Positions 27,702 through 35,989 of a DNA stretch of 64,000 nt are shown piece after piece. Both the position numbers and the translations under genes were made by a program. Below the pieces are notes generated by a model that was given only the letters and a program-made list of their open reading frames with translations, was not told the DNA's origin and searched no databases. The stretch's first letter is position 1, and each line of letters opens with the position of its first letter. Location of the stretch: assembly GCF_025574485.1 (NCBI RefSeq), contig NZ_JAOBPO010000006.1, positions 62,001-126,000 on the forward strand, written 5' to 3'. Origin of the DNA: Kordiimonas aquimaris (GTDB lineage Bacteria; Pseudomonadota; Alphaproteobacteria; Sphingomonadales; Kordiimonadaceae).

Positions 27702-28463
27702 ATGGCTAACAATATCGTACCTGTCACACGGGAAGAGCATCAAAATGTTAAAATTCGCACTGATGCTGGCATTGGTTACACAGAAAAAGTGCACGTTGTG
27801 CCGGTTGTGGTCAATGAGTTTGCAGATGTAGCGGCAAACAGTCCCATTGTTTTCCTTAAAGATGAGAAAAGCGATCGCTTCCGCCCAGCTTCAATGCTTG
27901 GCTTGCGTGTGGAAGAAAACCTTTTTTACCGTGATGGTGAGTGGGTTGGTACGCATATTCCTATGAATTTGGGCCGCGTACCTTTCTCCATTAAAGCCAT
28001 TGGTGATGGGAAACAAGTTGGCGCAGCAATCGACATGGATAGTGATCTTGTTGGTGAAGAAGGCTCGGCTCTGTTTGACGAAAATGGTAAAGAAACAGAA
28101 TATTTTGAGCGTGTAACGCGCTTTCTTGCTCAACTTTTCGAAGGTGAGGTTGCTTCCCAAAAGTTTATGGAGACTCTGGAAAAGCAGAATTTGCTACGTG
28201 AATTCCGTTTGTTGCTTGAAGATGTTAATGGCGTGAAAACCGAACTGACAGGTTTATGGACTCCTGATAACCAAGCCCTTCAAAATCTTCCTGACGATGT
28301 TGCTCTTGAGATGCATAAATCGGGTCACTTGGCTGCAACACATGTTGCTATTCAATCTATGGCGCAAATCAAGCGTCTGGTTCAGTTGAATAATCAAAAG
28401 GGCGGCACGCTTGTTCGTTCCATTAATGTAGATATGATTGATCCAACAAAACAAGACACATAG
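27702..28463 (+). CDS. SapC-family protein
   Basis: A 253-residue protein with the SapC pattern: an N-terminal HVVPVVVNEFADVAANSPIVF, then GLRVEENLFY and YIPMNLGRVPF-like text (HIPMNLGRVPFSI), and DSDLVGEEGSALFDENG. Bacterial SapC-family proteins are named after a Campylobacter S-layer-related gene, and their molecular role is not settled. The start is the ATG at 27702 with TTGGGA upstream; the longer frame to 27573 has no family similarity. It is nine bases upstream of glycerol kinase and probably cotranscribed with it. Confidence 0.8.
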   Translation: MANNIVPVTREEHQNVKIRTDAGIGYTEKVHVVPVVVNEFADVAANSPIVFLKDEKSDRFRPASMLGLRVEENLFYRDGEWVGTHIPMNLGRVPFSIKAIGDGKQVGAAIDMDSDLVGEEGSALFDENGKETEYFERVTRFLAQLFEGEVASQKFMETLEKQNLLREFRLLLEDVNGVKTELTGLWTPDNQALQNLPDDVALEMHKSGHLAATHVAIQSMAQIKRLVQLNNQKGGTLVRSINVDMIDPTKQDT

Positions 28464-28472
28464 GAACTCTTA

Positions 28473-29951
28473 ATGGCTGGCAAAGACTGCGTCCTTGCAA
28501 TTGATCAAGGTACAACGAGTAGCCGTGCGATGGTCTTTGATCGGCGCGGTGCAGTCATTGCCACTAGCCAATATGAGTTCACACAGTATTTCCCGTCAGA
28601 TGGTTATGTAGAACATGACCCCGATGAAATATGGAAGACAACTCTTAAAGCAGCGCAAGACGTTGTAACCAAAGTTCGAACCGAAAATTACAATGTGACG
28701 AGCATTGGCATTACCAATCAACGGGAAACATCTGTTGTTTGGGATAAAAAGTCCGGTGAGGTCATCCATAATGCAATTGTATGGCAGGACCGCCGGACAG
28801 CGCCCGTATGTCGCCGTTTAACGGCAGATGGTTGCGGTGATATGGTACAAGCAAAAACTGGCTTGCTACTTGATCCTTATTTCTCAGCTACAAAAGCTGC
28901 CTGGATTATAGATAACGTACGCGGGGCGAGAAAACGTGCTGAAGCAGGTGAATTGGCCTTCGGAACTATTGATAGTTTCCTGATTTGGCGCTTAACGGGC
29001 GGCAAAGTTCACGCAACAGATGCCACTAATGCTTCAAGGACCAGCTTGTTTAATATCGAAACGCAAAACTGGGATGAAGAGTTACTAACTCTGTTTCGCG
29101 TTCCAGCCTCAATGTTACCAGAAGTGAAGGATTGCGCAGCTGATTTTGGTGCAACAGATGCATCATTGTTTGGAAAGAGCATTCCTATTCTTGGCGTAGC
29201 AGGTGATCAACAAGCGGCGGCCATTGGGCAGTGCTGTTTTCACGAGGGGTCGATTAAAAGCACATACGGCACTGGTTGTTTTGTGCTTGTAAATACTGGC
29301 AACAAAATACTGCGATCTCAAAATCGTTTATTATCGACAGTGGCTTATCGGCTAAATGGCAAGCCCAGTTATGCTCTTGAGGGTTCTATATTTGTTGCTG
29401 GTGCTGCCGTTCAATGGTTACGTGACGGTATCCAGATTATTGATAGCGCACCAGAGTCAGAAGCTTTGGCAGAAACAGTCAGACCAGGGCACGGTGTTTA
29501 TATGGTGCCTGCCTTTACCGGGCTTGGTGCGCCGTACTGGGATCCCGATGCCCGCGCGGCGGTTCTTGGTATGACACGTGCCACAGGGCGAGCCGAGTTA
29601 GCAAGCGCTACGCTCGAATCTATTTGTTATCAAACATATGATCTATTGGCTGCAATGGAGAGAGACGGGGTGAAACCAAACGCTTTGCGTGTTGATGGAG
29701 GTATGGTTGCCAATAACTGGATGAACCAATTTTTGGCTAACGTTCTTAACCTTCCCGTTGAACGGCCTAAAGTAATGGAGACCACCGCACTGGGTGCTGC
29801 ATATCTTGCCGCACTCCAAACGGGTGTTACGATGAAGGACATTGAAAGCAATTGGAGTTTAGATAGAAAATTCACTCCTGAGCCATTCGACTCTAGCAAA
29901 CTTCTGGCGGGTTGGCACAAAGCGGTAGAATGTGTGCGATCATTTTCATGA
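28473..29951 (+). CDS. glpK: Glycerol kinase
   Basis: A 492-residue FGGY-family kinase: glycerol + ATP to sn-glycerol 3-phosphate. [13 protein letters not shown] is the N-terminal phosphate-binding motif. [27 protein letters not shown] is written here as the glycerol-binding region (Arg and Glu ligands), and the C-terminal signature runs through [17 protein letters not shown]. The length is normal. It has no glpF or glpD neighbour here. Instead it follows a SapC-family gene, which is an unusual partner. A perfect inverted repeat overlaps its stop. Confidence 0.92.
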   Translation: MAGKDCVLAIDQGTTSSRAMVFDRRGAVIATSQYEFTQYFPSDGYVEHDPDEIWKTTLKAAQDVVTKVRTENYNVTSIGITNQRETSVVWDKKSGEVIHNAIVWQDRRTAPVCRRLTADGCGDMVQAKTGLLLDPYFSATKAAWIIDNVRGARKRAEAGELAFGTIDSFLIWRLTGGKVHATDATNASRTSLFNIETQNWDEELLTLFRVPASMLPEVKDCAADFGATDASLFGKSIPILGVAGDQQAAAIGQCCFHEGSIKSTYGTGCFVLVNTGNKILRSQNRLLSTVAYRLNGKPSYALEGSIFVAGAAVQWLRDGIQIIDSAPESEALAETVRPGHGVYMVPAFTGLGAPYWDPDARAAVLGMTRATGRAELASATLESICYQTYDLLAAMERDGVKPNALRVDGGMVANNWMNQFLANVLNLPVERPKVMETTALGAAYLAALQTGVTMKDIESNWSLDRKFTPEPFDSSKLLAGWHKAVECVRSFS

Positions 29952-29959
29952 TGAAAATG
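29941..29959. repeat. Perfect inverted repeat over the glpK stop
   Basis: CATTTTCAT and ATGAAAATG around a single central base. It spans the glpK stop and lies eight bases from the end of the convergent LysR gene. With no spacer and no T tract it is a poor terminator; cruciform or protein site are alternatives. Confidence 0.5.
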
Positions 29960-29966
29960 ACATAAG

Positions 29967-30923
29967 TTAAAGTTTTCCACCTTCAATATCGGTAATTTGC
30001 ATATTTAACGTGACATATTCCGACAGGTTTTTCTGCGCAATGCCGCGCATAATTGATGCCATCTTCCTGTAAAGTTCAGTTCTTGGTGAACCAGGGCGCC
30101 ATGCTAAAACAACGCCGCGCATAAAATCCGTATAAGCAAATTTAACTGATGTAACATCACGGCGTGGTGCTATCTCGGATTTCACATACAAAGAAGGCAA
30201 GAATGCCAAGCCAAGACCTGTGCCAATCATGTGGCGCAATGTATCAAGGCTTGTTCCTTCATAGTCGCGCAGTAATCGTGCCCCGAACTGGGCAGCAATT
30301 GTTTGCATCAAATCAAACAAGCGGTGTTTTTCTTCAATAGCCAACAGGTTTTCACCCTTAAGTAACTCTGGCGACACTTCGTCCATGTTTGCAAACGGAT
30401 GATCAAGCGCGCATACAAGAACCAGCGGTTCGTTAAATAGCGGCTCAATACTGAGATTAGGTATTTCCATTGGAAGCGTTGTAATGATGAGGTCATAATC
30501 ACCATTTGTGAGACCCACCTCAAGGTCACGAGGTTCCTTTTCACGCACAAACATCTTTAGCTCTGTGAAGGTCTTGTGAATTGTAGGGATAACCTCGGGA
30601 AGGAAGTAGGGACCTAGCGTTGGTGGTACGCCTAAACGGTATGTTCCAATAAGATTACCTTCCGCATCCGCTGCAAGGCGTTTAATGGACGTCATTTCTT
30701 TTATCATAACTTCTATATGCGGCATGAACGCTCTACCTGCAGGTGTCAGTTCAGTGCCTTGGCGTGACCGCTGCAGCAATGTGACACCAACACGTTCTTC
30801 AAGCGTATTAATTTGTGCTGTCAACGTGGGCTGAGACACATCAAGTCGTTCAGCCGCTCGCCGTAAACTTTTGACTTGGCTGATGGCGTGTAAGTACTTT
30901 AGTTGTTTATATGTTGGATCCAT
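29967..30923 (-). CDS. OxyR-like LysR regulator lacking the redox cysteines
   Basis: A 318-residue LysR protein. The N-terminus (YKQLKYLHAISQVKSLRRAAERLDVSQPTLTAQ) and GPYFLPEVIPTIHKTFTELKMFVRE place it near OxyR. In OxyR two cysteines flank the loop after LLALEDGHCL. Here the loop reads LLAIEEKHRLFDLMQTIAAQFG with no cysteine; the only cysteine of the effector domain is in LVCALDHPF. Peroxide sensing is therefore unlikely. It is divergent from carbonic anhydrase and a SulP transporter, with a 23-bp dyad between, so control of that operon is the best inference. Confidence 0.82.
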   Translation of the reverse strand: MDPTYKQLKYLHAISQVKSLRRAAERLDVSQPTLTAQINTLEERVGVTLLQRSRQGTELTPAGRAFMPHIEVMIKEMTSIKRLAADAEGNLIGTYRLGVPPTLGPYFLPEVIPTIHKTFTELKMFVREKEPRDLEVGLTNGDYDLIITTLPMEIPNLSIEPLFNEPLVLVCALDHPFANMDEVSPELLKGENLLAIEEKHRLFDLMQTIAAQFGARLLRDYEGTSLDTLRHMIGTGLGLAFLPSLYVKSEIAPRRDVTSVKFAYTDFMRGVVLAWRPGSPRTELYRKMASIMRGIAQKNLSEYVTLNMQITDIEGGKL

Positions 30924-30968
30924 ATCGCTTTAGTTTAGCCTTTTCACGGTGCTGTGATCGTGTGTTAC

Positions 30969-30991
30969 TGTGATATAGAAATACTATCACA
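30969..30991. promoter_or_regulatory. 23-bp dyad, candidate LysR operator
   Basis: TGTGATA and TATCACA flank nine bases, 46 bases upstream of the LysR start and about 130 before the carbonic anhydrase start. It includes a T-N11-A element as LysR proteins prefer. Position fits autoregulation and activation of the divergent operon. Confidence 0.6.
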
Positions 30992-31017
30992 TGTAATTAA
31001 AAAGCATAGGCATTAAT

Positions 31018-31037
31018 TGTAACGCCAACATGTTACA
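31018..31037. promoter_or_regulatory. Second inverted repeat upstream of carbonic anhydrase
   Basis: TGTAAC and GTTACA flank eight bases, about 85 bases before the carbonic anhydrase start. It could be a second regulator site in the same promoter region. Confidence 0.4.
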
Positions 31038-31122
31038 TTATTTCATTGAGTTGAGACTCGCATCATGCAAGAGCGGCGAAAGATATTTCGCCACAAAACT
31101 CAATATTAAGGTTAAGGTAAAA

Positions 31123-31779
31123 ATGAAAAAAGTAATCGACGGCGTTGCTAGATTTAAAAGCGAAGTTTACCCGCAACATAAAGATTTGTTTGAAGAATTA
31201 TCTTCTGGTCAATCTCCAGAAGTACTTTTCATTACATGTGCAGATAGTCGCATTGATGCCAACATGATAACGCAAACGCACCCGGGTGACCTCTTCTTGG
31301 TCCGTAACGCAGGTAATATTGTGCCGCCGCATGGCCCAGCTGCTGGAGGGACTGTTGCTTCGATTGAATTTGCAGTTGGAGCACTTGGAACTACTGAAAT
31401 TATAATTTGCGGACATACAGATTGCGGTGCCATGAAGGGCGCGCTTGCACCTGAAGGCCTAGAAGAATTTCCACATGTTTGCGGATGGTTGAAACATGCT
31501 GATGCAGCAACGCGCATTATCAAAGACAATCATGCAGAACTTGAGGGTGAAGAGAAACTAAATCGTATGATCGAAGAGAATGTAATTGCGCAGATACAAA
31601 ACTTGAAGACACATCCATTTGTTGCTTCTCGTCTTGCTTCTGGACGTGTGCGTTTGCATGGCTGGGTTTATGAAATTAAAACCGGCACAATTAACGCCTA
31701 CGATGAAACAACACGTGAGTTCAAGCCGCTGGATGGTGATACACTTCAGGCGGTTTATTCAATGACTGCTGCTGAATAG
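31123..31779 (+). CDS. Beta-class carbonic anhydrase
   Basis: A 218-residue enzyme that interconverts CO2 and bicarbonate. Zinc ligands are Cys39 (with Asp41 and Arg43 in CADSRID), His98 and Cys101 (GHTDCG). RNAGNIVPPHGPAAGGTVASIEFAV is the conserved middle segment in pattern. The ATG at 31123 follows GTTAAGGT; the earlier in-frame ATG at 31030 would add an unrelated leader. No signal peptide. Its TAG stop overlaps the AGGAGG ribosome site of the SulP gene, so the two are coupled, probably as a bicarbonate import and hydration unit. Confidence 0.92.
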   Translation: MKKVIDGVARFKSEVYPQHKDLFEELSSGQSPEVLFITCADSRIDANMITQTHPGDLFLVRNAGNIVPPHGPAAGGTVASIEFAVGALGTTEIIICGHTDCGAMKGALAPEGLEEFPHVCGWLKHADAATRIIKDNHAELEGEEKLNRMIEENVIAQIQNLKTHPFVASRLASGRVRLHGWVYEIKTGTINAYDETTREFKPLDGDTLQAVYSMTAAE

Positions 31780-31783
31780 GAGG
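31778..31783 (+). promoter_or_regulatory. Shine-Dalgarno AGGAGG pointing at an ATA start codon
   Basis: A full-consensus ribosome site overlaps the carbonic anhydrase stop. Five bases downstream lies ATA at 31789, in frame with SulP. The next ATG (31828) is 44 bases away with no ribosome site, and no GTG, TTG or CTG lies in frame between. Confidence 0.75.
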
Positions 31784-31788
31784 CTACA

Positions 31789-33411
31789 ATAGCATTTTTT
31801 GACACGCGTAATATCCGCGGCGACGTAATGGGCGGTTTGACTGCCGGTATTGTCGCATTGCCACTTGCACTAGCATTCGGTGAAGCTTCGGGCGCAGGTC
31901 CGATTGCCGGTTTGTATGGTGCAATAATCGTTGGCTTCTTTGCCTCACTTTTTGGTGGTACTGGTGCCCAAATTTCAGGCCCAACAGGACCGATGATTGT
32001 GGTTTTTGCTGGCGTTTTCGCTGGCCTGTCCGGCGACCCAAAGCTGGTATTTCTAGCTGTTATTTTAGCTGGAATTTTGCAAATTTTGCTCGGCGTTTTA
32101 AAGTTTGGGCAATATATAAAATTGGTACCATATCCGGTTGTTTCCGGTTTCATGAGTGGTATCGGCGTTATCATTATCGCTCTGCAAACAGCGAGGCTAT
32201 TTGGTCATGAACCAGAAGGAAAAGGTACAATACCTGCTCTTATCTCAATACCTGGTGCAGTATCTGACCCAGTATGGATTGCACTAGCTCTTGGTTTGCT
32301 AACGCTTGCTATCGTGTTTTTCTGGCCAAAAAGCTTAGGTAAATATATCCCTGGCGCTCTTGCTGCACTTCTTATCGGTACGCTTGTAAGTATTGCTATA
32401 CCAGGTGCTCCACTGTTGGGCGATATTCCTACTGGATTACCCTCACTGATTATTCCGACCATATCATCTGATGCAATGTTCCTTGTGCTTGAAGCAGCTA
32501 TATTGCTCGCGCTACTTGGTGCAATTGATAGTCTATTGACGTCTCTGGTTGCTGATAACATGACCAGAACACGGCATAATTCTGATAAAGAACTTATTGG
32601 TCAGGGTGTTGGTAATACTATTGCTGGTTTCTTTGGCGGCATCCCTGGTGCTGGTGCAACGATGCGTACTGTGGTTAACATTCGTTCTGGTGGACAGACA
32701 AAGATATCAGGCATGATTCATGGTGCACTTTTGTTCGCGGTTGCTGTTAGTCTGGCACCATTAGCGGCACAAATTCCTCATGCTGTTCTTGCAGGTATAC
32801 TTGTTAAAGTTGGGTATGACATCATTGATGTGGCATACATCAAACGAGCACACAGAGGGCCGCGTTGGGACTTGGCACTGATGATTATCGTGTTAGGTCT
32901 GACGGTATTTGTAGACTTGATCACTGCTGTTGCTGTTGGCGTTGTCTTGGCCGCCTTGGCGTTTGTGAAACAAACAGCAGATCTTCAGCTGAAATCCCTA
33001 GCCAGTGCTGAGCCGCGTACAGACAATGAGCAAGAGCTTGAATTGCTAAATACTGTTAGAGGTAAGGTGACCATATTTGATTTTGGTGGTCCACTAAGCT
33101 TTGGTGCAGCGGCTGATTTTGGTCATCAGGTTCGTGAGAAATGGAAAGATGGTCAGGTTGCTCTTATCCTTGATTTTTCCCGCGTTCCAGATATTGACCT
33201 GTCGGCTATTATGGCGGTTGAAACGATCGCAGAAGACGCAATACTCGCTCATAAGCAAATCATAATCTCTGGTGCTTCCGGGAAGGTAAATGAACTTTTA
33301 CATGGACTGGATGTTGGACAGAAAATACCTGAGAACCATTGGTTTGATGATCGACTTAAAGCACTACAATTCGCTATAGCGTCTCTTTCGGATAAGCCTG
33401 CTGCTGAATAA
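31789..33411 (+). CDS. SulP-family anion (probably bicarbonate) transporter
   Basis: About 540 residues: 10-14 membrane segments (GGLTAGIVALPLALAFGEASG, then GPTGPMIVVFAGVFAG) and a C-terminal STAS domain from about residue 445 (TIFDFGGPLSFGAAADF, DFSRVPDIDLSAIMAVE). SulP carriers move sulfate, bicarbonate or C4-dicarboxylates with Na+ or H+. The beta-carbonic anhydrase just upstream favours bicarbonate. The frame from ATA 31789 encodes AFFDTRNIRGDVM before the first ATG, which looks like the usual family N-terminus (MAFFD type, from memory). I therefore start at ATA; the conventional alternative is ATG 31828 (527 residues). Confidence 0.85.
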   Translation: MAFFDTRNIRGDVMGGLTAGIVALPLALAFGEASGAGPIAGLYGAIIVGFFASLFGGTGAQISGPTGPMIVVFAGVFAGLSGDPKLVFLAVILAGILQILLGVLKFGQYIKLVPYPVVSGFMSGIGVIIIALQTARLFGHEPEGKGTIPALISIPGAVSDPVWIALALGLLTLAIVFFWPKSLGKYIPGALAALLIGTLVSIAIPGAPLLGDIPTGLPSLIIPTISSDAMFLVLEAAILLALLGAIDSLLTSLVADNMTRTRHNSDKELIGQGVGNTIAGFFGGIPGAGATMRTVVNIRSGGQTKISGMIHGALLFAVAVSLAPLAAQIPHAVLAGILVKVGYDIIDVAYIKRAHRGPRWDLALMIIVLGLTVFVDLITAVAVGVVLAALAFVKQTADLQLKSLASAEPRTDNEQELELLNTVRGKVTIFDFGGPLSFGAAADFGHQVREKWKDGQVALILDFSRVPDIDLSAIMAVETIAEDAILAHKQIIISGASGKVNELLHGLDVGQKIPENHWFDDRLKALQFAIASLSDKPAAE

Positions 33412-33446
33412 GGCAGTTAAAACTGATAGAGTTTGCTTATAATAAC

Positions 33447-33482
33447 AAAAAACACCCGGTTACATTGTGACCGGGTGTTTTG
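33447..33482. terminator. Strong bidirectional terminator
   Basis: A long stem AACACCCGGT/ACCGGGTGTT extends inward to a three-base loop. A residues precede it and T residues follow, so it works for both the SulP gene and the convergent chrR-like gene. Confidence 0.85.
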
Positions 33483-33519
33483 CTACATCTGTATAGTACA
33501 AACAACGTCTGCGGTACCG

Positions 33520-34194
33520 TTAGATTCCTATAAATGGCTGTGCAACGCGAGCCAGCATGCTCTTGAGTTTTATAGGTGCTTCAGTAACAACAAGGCAGAT
33601 ACAATCCTCGCCCTCGTCGATCATCGGTTGATGATCTTTTATATGGTCAGCAGCAATCTCCAGATCTCCAACGCAAAAGCGGGTTTCACCAACGTGATAA
33701 CTGCCCTGCAAAACAAGTGTCATTTCTTGACCGTTGTGATCATGCTTGGGCATCTCTGTGCCACCTTTCGCCTTAAGAAGCCATAGGCGTTCACCGTTTT
33801 CTCCCTTACACAGTTTTGCTTGACGCAGGCCAGGGCCCATTACACGCCATTTAGGTTGATGGCCAGTTAAGCGTACATAGTCGACTAGCGGTGCAGGGGC
33901 TGCCTTTGTTGGCATTATGTGTTCAAGCGTAAGCGGACGAGACGACACTTGTTTCTCGCTTGAGTAAGGGCGATCTAGCGCCGCTTCAATTTTATCAAAT
34001 AATGTATTAGAAACTGATGCCTTCTCCGAGCTGTCAAGCAACTCGCCACCAATATCTTCAGCCGTTTTAAGCTTTTCCTTTAGTTCAGGATGAAAGCTAA
34101 TATGTGTTGCGACAAGAGTTGCTTTTGCTTCTGTGAGTGTGCCAGCTGCATATGCAACAATCCATTCATCTGGAATGAGTTGTTCTTGCTTCAT
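33520..34194 (-). CDS. ChrR-type cupin anti-sigma factor
   Basis: A 224-residue protein. The N-terminal anti-sigma part (DEWIVAYAAGTLTEAKATLVATHISFHPE) matches ChrR, and a C-terminal cupin holds the metal set HDHNGQE and a later DHQP histidine. ChrR usually has a zinc site of two His and a CxxC pair (THxxxCxxC). Here the equivalent THISFHPEL lacks both cysteines, with His in place of the first. It should sequester the sigma factor encoded just upstream, and the two genes overlap by one base. In Rhodobacter this pair answers singlet oxygen. The altered site may change zinc binding. Confidence 0.85.
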   Translation of the reverse strand: MKQEQLIPDEWIVAYAAGTLTEAKATLVATHISFHPELKEKLKTAEDIGGELLDSSEKASVSNTLFDKIEAALDRPYSSEKQVSSRPLTLEHIMPTKAAPAPLVDYVRLTGHQPKWRVMGPGLRQAKLCKGENGERLWLLKAKGGTEMPKHDHNGQEMTLVLQGSYHVGETRFCVGDLEIAADHIKDHQPMIDEGEDCICLVVTEAPIKLKSMLARVAQPFIGI

Positions 34195-34868
34195 TAATAG
34201 TCTCCAAGTTCCGCACGCAGCTTTTGGAAAGCAATGCGTATCCGTGATTTCACGGTGCCCAGCGGTAAGTCTAAGTGTTCTGCAATTTGTGAATGAGACA
34301 TGTCTTGATAAAACGACAACTCAATAACGGTTCTCAAATTATCCTTTAATTGGCTCATAGCCTTTGTAATACGTTTCTTGTCTTGACCTTGGATCACTGG
34401 TGTATCGGTTTTTTCGTCCGCTTCTACAAACTGAATATGATCATCTACATTAACTTCTACATATTTCTGCTTGCGTACCTGATCGATGAATTTATTTCTG
34501 GCTATGCGAAATATCCAGGTAGAAAGCTTAGCTTTCTTTGGGTCAAACATATGCGCTTTGTGCCAAACCGTAACCATAACTTCCTGTGTTAGGTCTTCGG
34601 CTGCCTCATCGGATATTTTCTGCTTAAGAATGAATGATTTGATTCGTGGTGCAAAGTGGTCAAACAGCTTTTTAAAAGCCTGTTTACTACGTTCTTTTGC
34701 AACTTGCGCGGCAAGCATTTCAAGCGTTTCGGATGGAACGGCGATGATATGTCTACCTTTGACATTGAGTTGGTCATGGAAAGCTCTTTGGGAAGACAAG
34801 CATTGGCGACTGGTTTGTGTCAAGGCATTGTAATGCGGCGTTTCAATAGTTTGGTGTTCGGCATACAT
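34194..34868 (-). CDS. ECF sigma factor (RpoE/ECF11 type)
   Basis: A 224-residue sigma-70 family protein. Region 2 reads FDHFAPRIKSFILKQKISDEAAEDLTQEVMVTVWHKA with STWIFRIARNKFID after it, and region 4 is LPLGTVKSRIRIAFQKLRAEL. Roughly 50 N-terminal residues before MLAAQVAKERS are extra relative to most RpoE members, so translation could start further in. It is cotranscribed with the ChrR-type gene, the standard pairing for photo-oxidative/organic peroxide responses. I could not find a convincing copy of the known target promoter upstream. Confidence 0.87.
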   Translation of the reverse strand: MYAEHQTIETPHYNALTQTSRQCLSSQRAFHDQLNVKGRHIIAVPSETLEMLAAQVAKERSKQAFKKLFDHFAPRIKSFILKQKISDEAAEDLTQEVMVTVWHKAHMFDPKKAKLSTWIFRIARNKFIDQVRKQKYVEVNVDDHIQFVEADEKTDTPVIQGQDKKRITKAMSQLKDNLRTVIELSFYQDMSHSQIAEHLDLPLGTVKSRIRIAFQKLRAELGDY

Positions 34869-35318
34869 ATTTGATCTCAGTTATCCAATGTGACTTATTA
34901 AACACCTAAGTGCGCTTTACTATTTGGCTTGAGGAGAATTCCGGCAATCACATGTGCGGTGTGAGCAGCGAGGAATAAGTAGCTCTCGTACATGTTCAAA
35001 TTTGCCTGCGGCACTAAGCGTGCAAGCAGTATTGTTCTCGCCGAATTCTCCTCATGTAATCTTTACGCACAGCATCGGTGTTTGGATCTATTCATATGGA
35101 ATAGATTTTGGCCTGTATCCAAAGTTTATGCAGGTTATTCGTGTGTAATTTTAGGTAAAATTAAGACCGTTTTTCCGCATATTGATATCGAATTCTATCT
35201 TTAAAATCTCGTTAAGACTTTTGGTGCGATAACAAGTTCGACTCAGGGAATAAACAACCATCAGGCGATCAGGCAAGTATGTGTGAACAAGTGTTCTTGT
35301 GATAATTTGGAGTTTGTT
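34869..35318. other. 450-base gene-free region with a long inverted repeat
   Basis: It separates the divergent sigma-factor and transglutaminase-like genes. The only marked structure is an inverted pair: GAGGAGAATTCCGGC at 34931-34945 and GCCGAATTCTCCTC at 35040-35053, complementary except for one bulged base and 94 bases apart. Short frames on the plus strand have no family features. A small RNA or two promoter-linked protein sites could be here. Confidence 0.5.
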
Positions 35319-35912
35319 GTGGCTATAAAGATCGTTCGGTTTCTCATTCAATCCTTTGTTTTAATGGTTAGTGTTTCTGCTTGCCAAACGGTACTTCCGG
35401 CATCGACATCGTTGCCTGTAGGCTCCACAGTAGCTCCGCCACTGGGTTATGATGCACTATGTGCCCGTACGCCGAGCGAGTGTGTTTTACCTATCTCCAA
35501 AGCAACTAACAATATGGTTGGCAGCTTACTTATTCAGGCAAAAAGCCTTGTTATTCCTACGTGGGAAGAAGGCGGTGGTGATTATTGGCAATCGTTGACG
35601 GAACGCGGCCCGGGAGACTGTGAGGATTTTGCCCTGACACTGAGAAGAAGTTTGCGTGAGGTACTGCCCGAATACGCTGGTGCGTTCAGGCTCGCCACTG
35701 CTTACACAGAAACAATGCAATATCATGCTGTATTAACAATCGAGACAAGCCAGGGCACAGTTGTTTGCGATATTCGCTTTCCTCAATGTGCTGATTGGAA
35801 AACATTCCCTTATAAGTGGCATTTAAGAGAAGTTGTTGGGCAACGAAATTGGCAGGATATTAGTGGCGAAGGGTCTCAATTTTTTGCATCTGTTCAATCG
35901 AGTATGCCATGA
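35319..35912 (+). CDS. Bacterial transglutaminase-like cysteine peptidase lipoprotein
   Basis: A 197-residue product from GTG 35319, with TTGGAG at 35307 as ribosome site. A lipoprotein signal (basic start, hydrophobic stretch, lipobox VSAC near residue 22) leads to the BTLCP fold (PF06035-like). The catalytic Cys is in GPGDCEDFALTLRRSLRE, the His in YHAVLTI and the Asp in CDIRFPQ. Relatives such as LapG cut surface adhesins under c-di-GMP control, but no lapD-like or adhesin gene is nearby, so I do not assign that role. A lipid anchor is unusual for the group. Confidence 0.8.
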   Translation: MAIKIVRFLIQSFVLMVSVSACQTVLPASTSLPVGSTVAPPLGYDALCARTPSECVLPISKATNNMVGSLLIQAKSLVIPTWEEGGGDYWQSLTERGPGDCEDFALTLRRSLREVLPEYAGAFRLATAYTETMQYHAVLTIETSQGTVVCDIRFPQCADWKTFPYKWHLREVVGQRNWQDISGEGSQFFASVQSSMP

Positions 35913-35942
35913 AATTTATTCACATGAATTAAAGATAAAAAT

Positions 35943-35965
35943 AAAGACCGCCGCCGGCGGTCTTT
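35943..35965. terminator. Bidirectional terminator
   Basis: A perfect 10-bp stem AAAGACCGCC/GGCGGTCTTT around a GCC loop. A/T-rich runs on both sides give a T tract for both the transglutaminase-like gene and the convergent acyl-CoA dehydrogenase operon. Confidence 0.82.
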
Positions 35966-35989
35966 AAATTGTTTGCCAGTAATGTTGAT

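Noticed and set aside
29967-30923. Calling the LysR protein OxyR
   Set aside because: The cysteine pair required for peroxide sensing is absent, and the neighbours are carbonic anhydrase and SulP.
31755-32174. 139-residue Pro-rich open frame antisense to the SulP gene
   Set aside because: Its Pro/Lys repeats are the mirror of Gly/Ile-rich membrane helices of SulP.
34954-35204. Two overlapping short plus-strand open frames in the gene-free region beside the sigma gene
   Set aside because: They have no ribosome site, odd Phe/Tyr/Cys-rich composition and no recognisable domain.
35319-35912. LapG-type c-di-GMP adhesin protease
   Set aside because: The catalytic family fits, but no LapD-like receptor or large adhesin lies nearby, and it has a lipobox.
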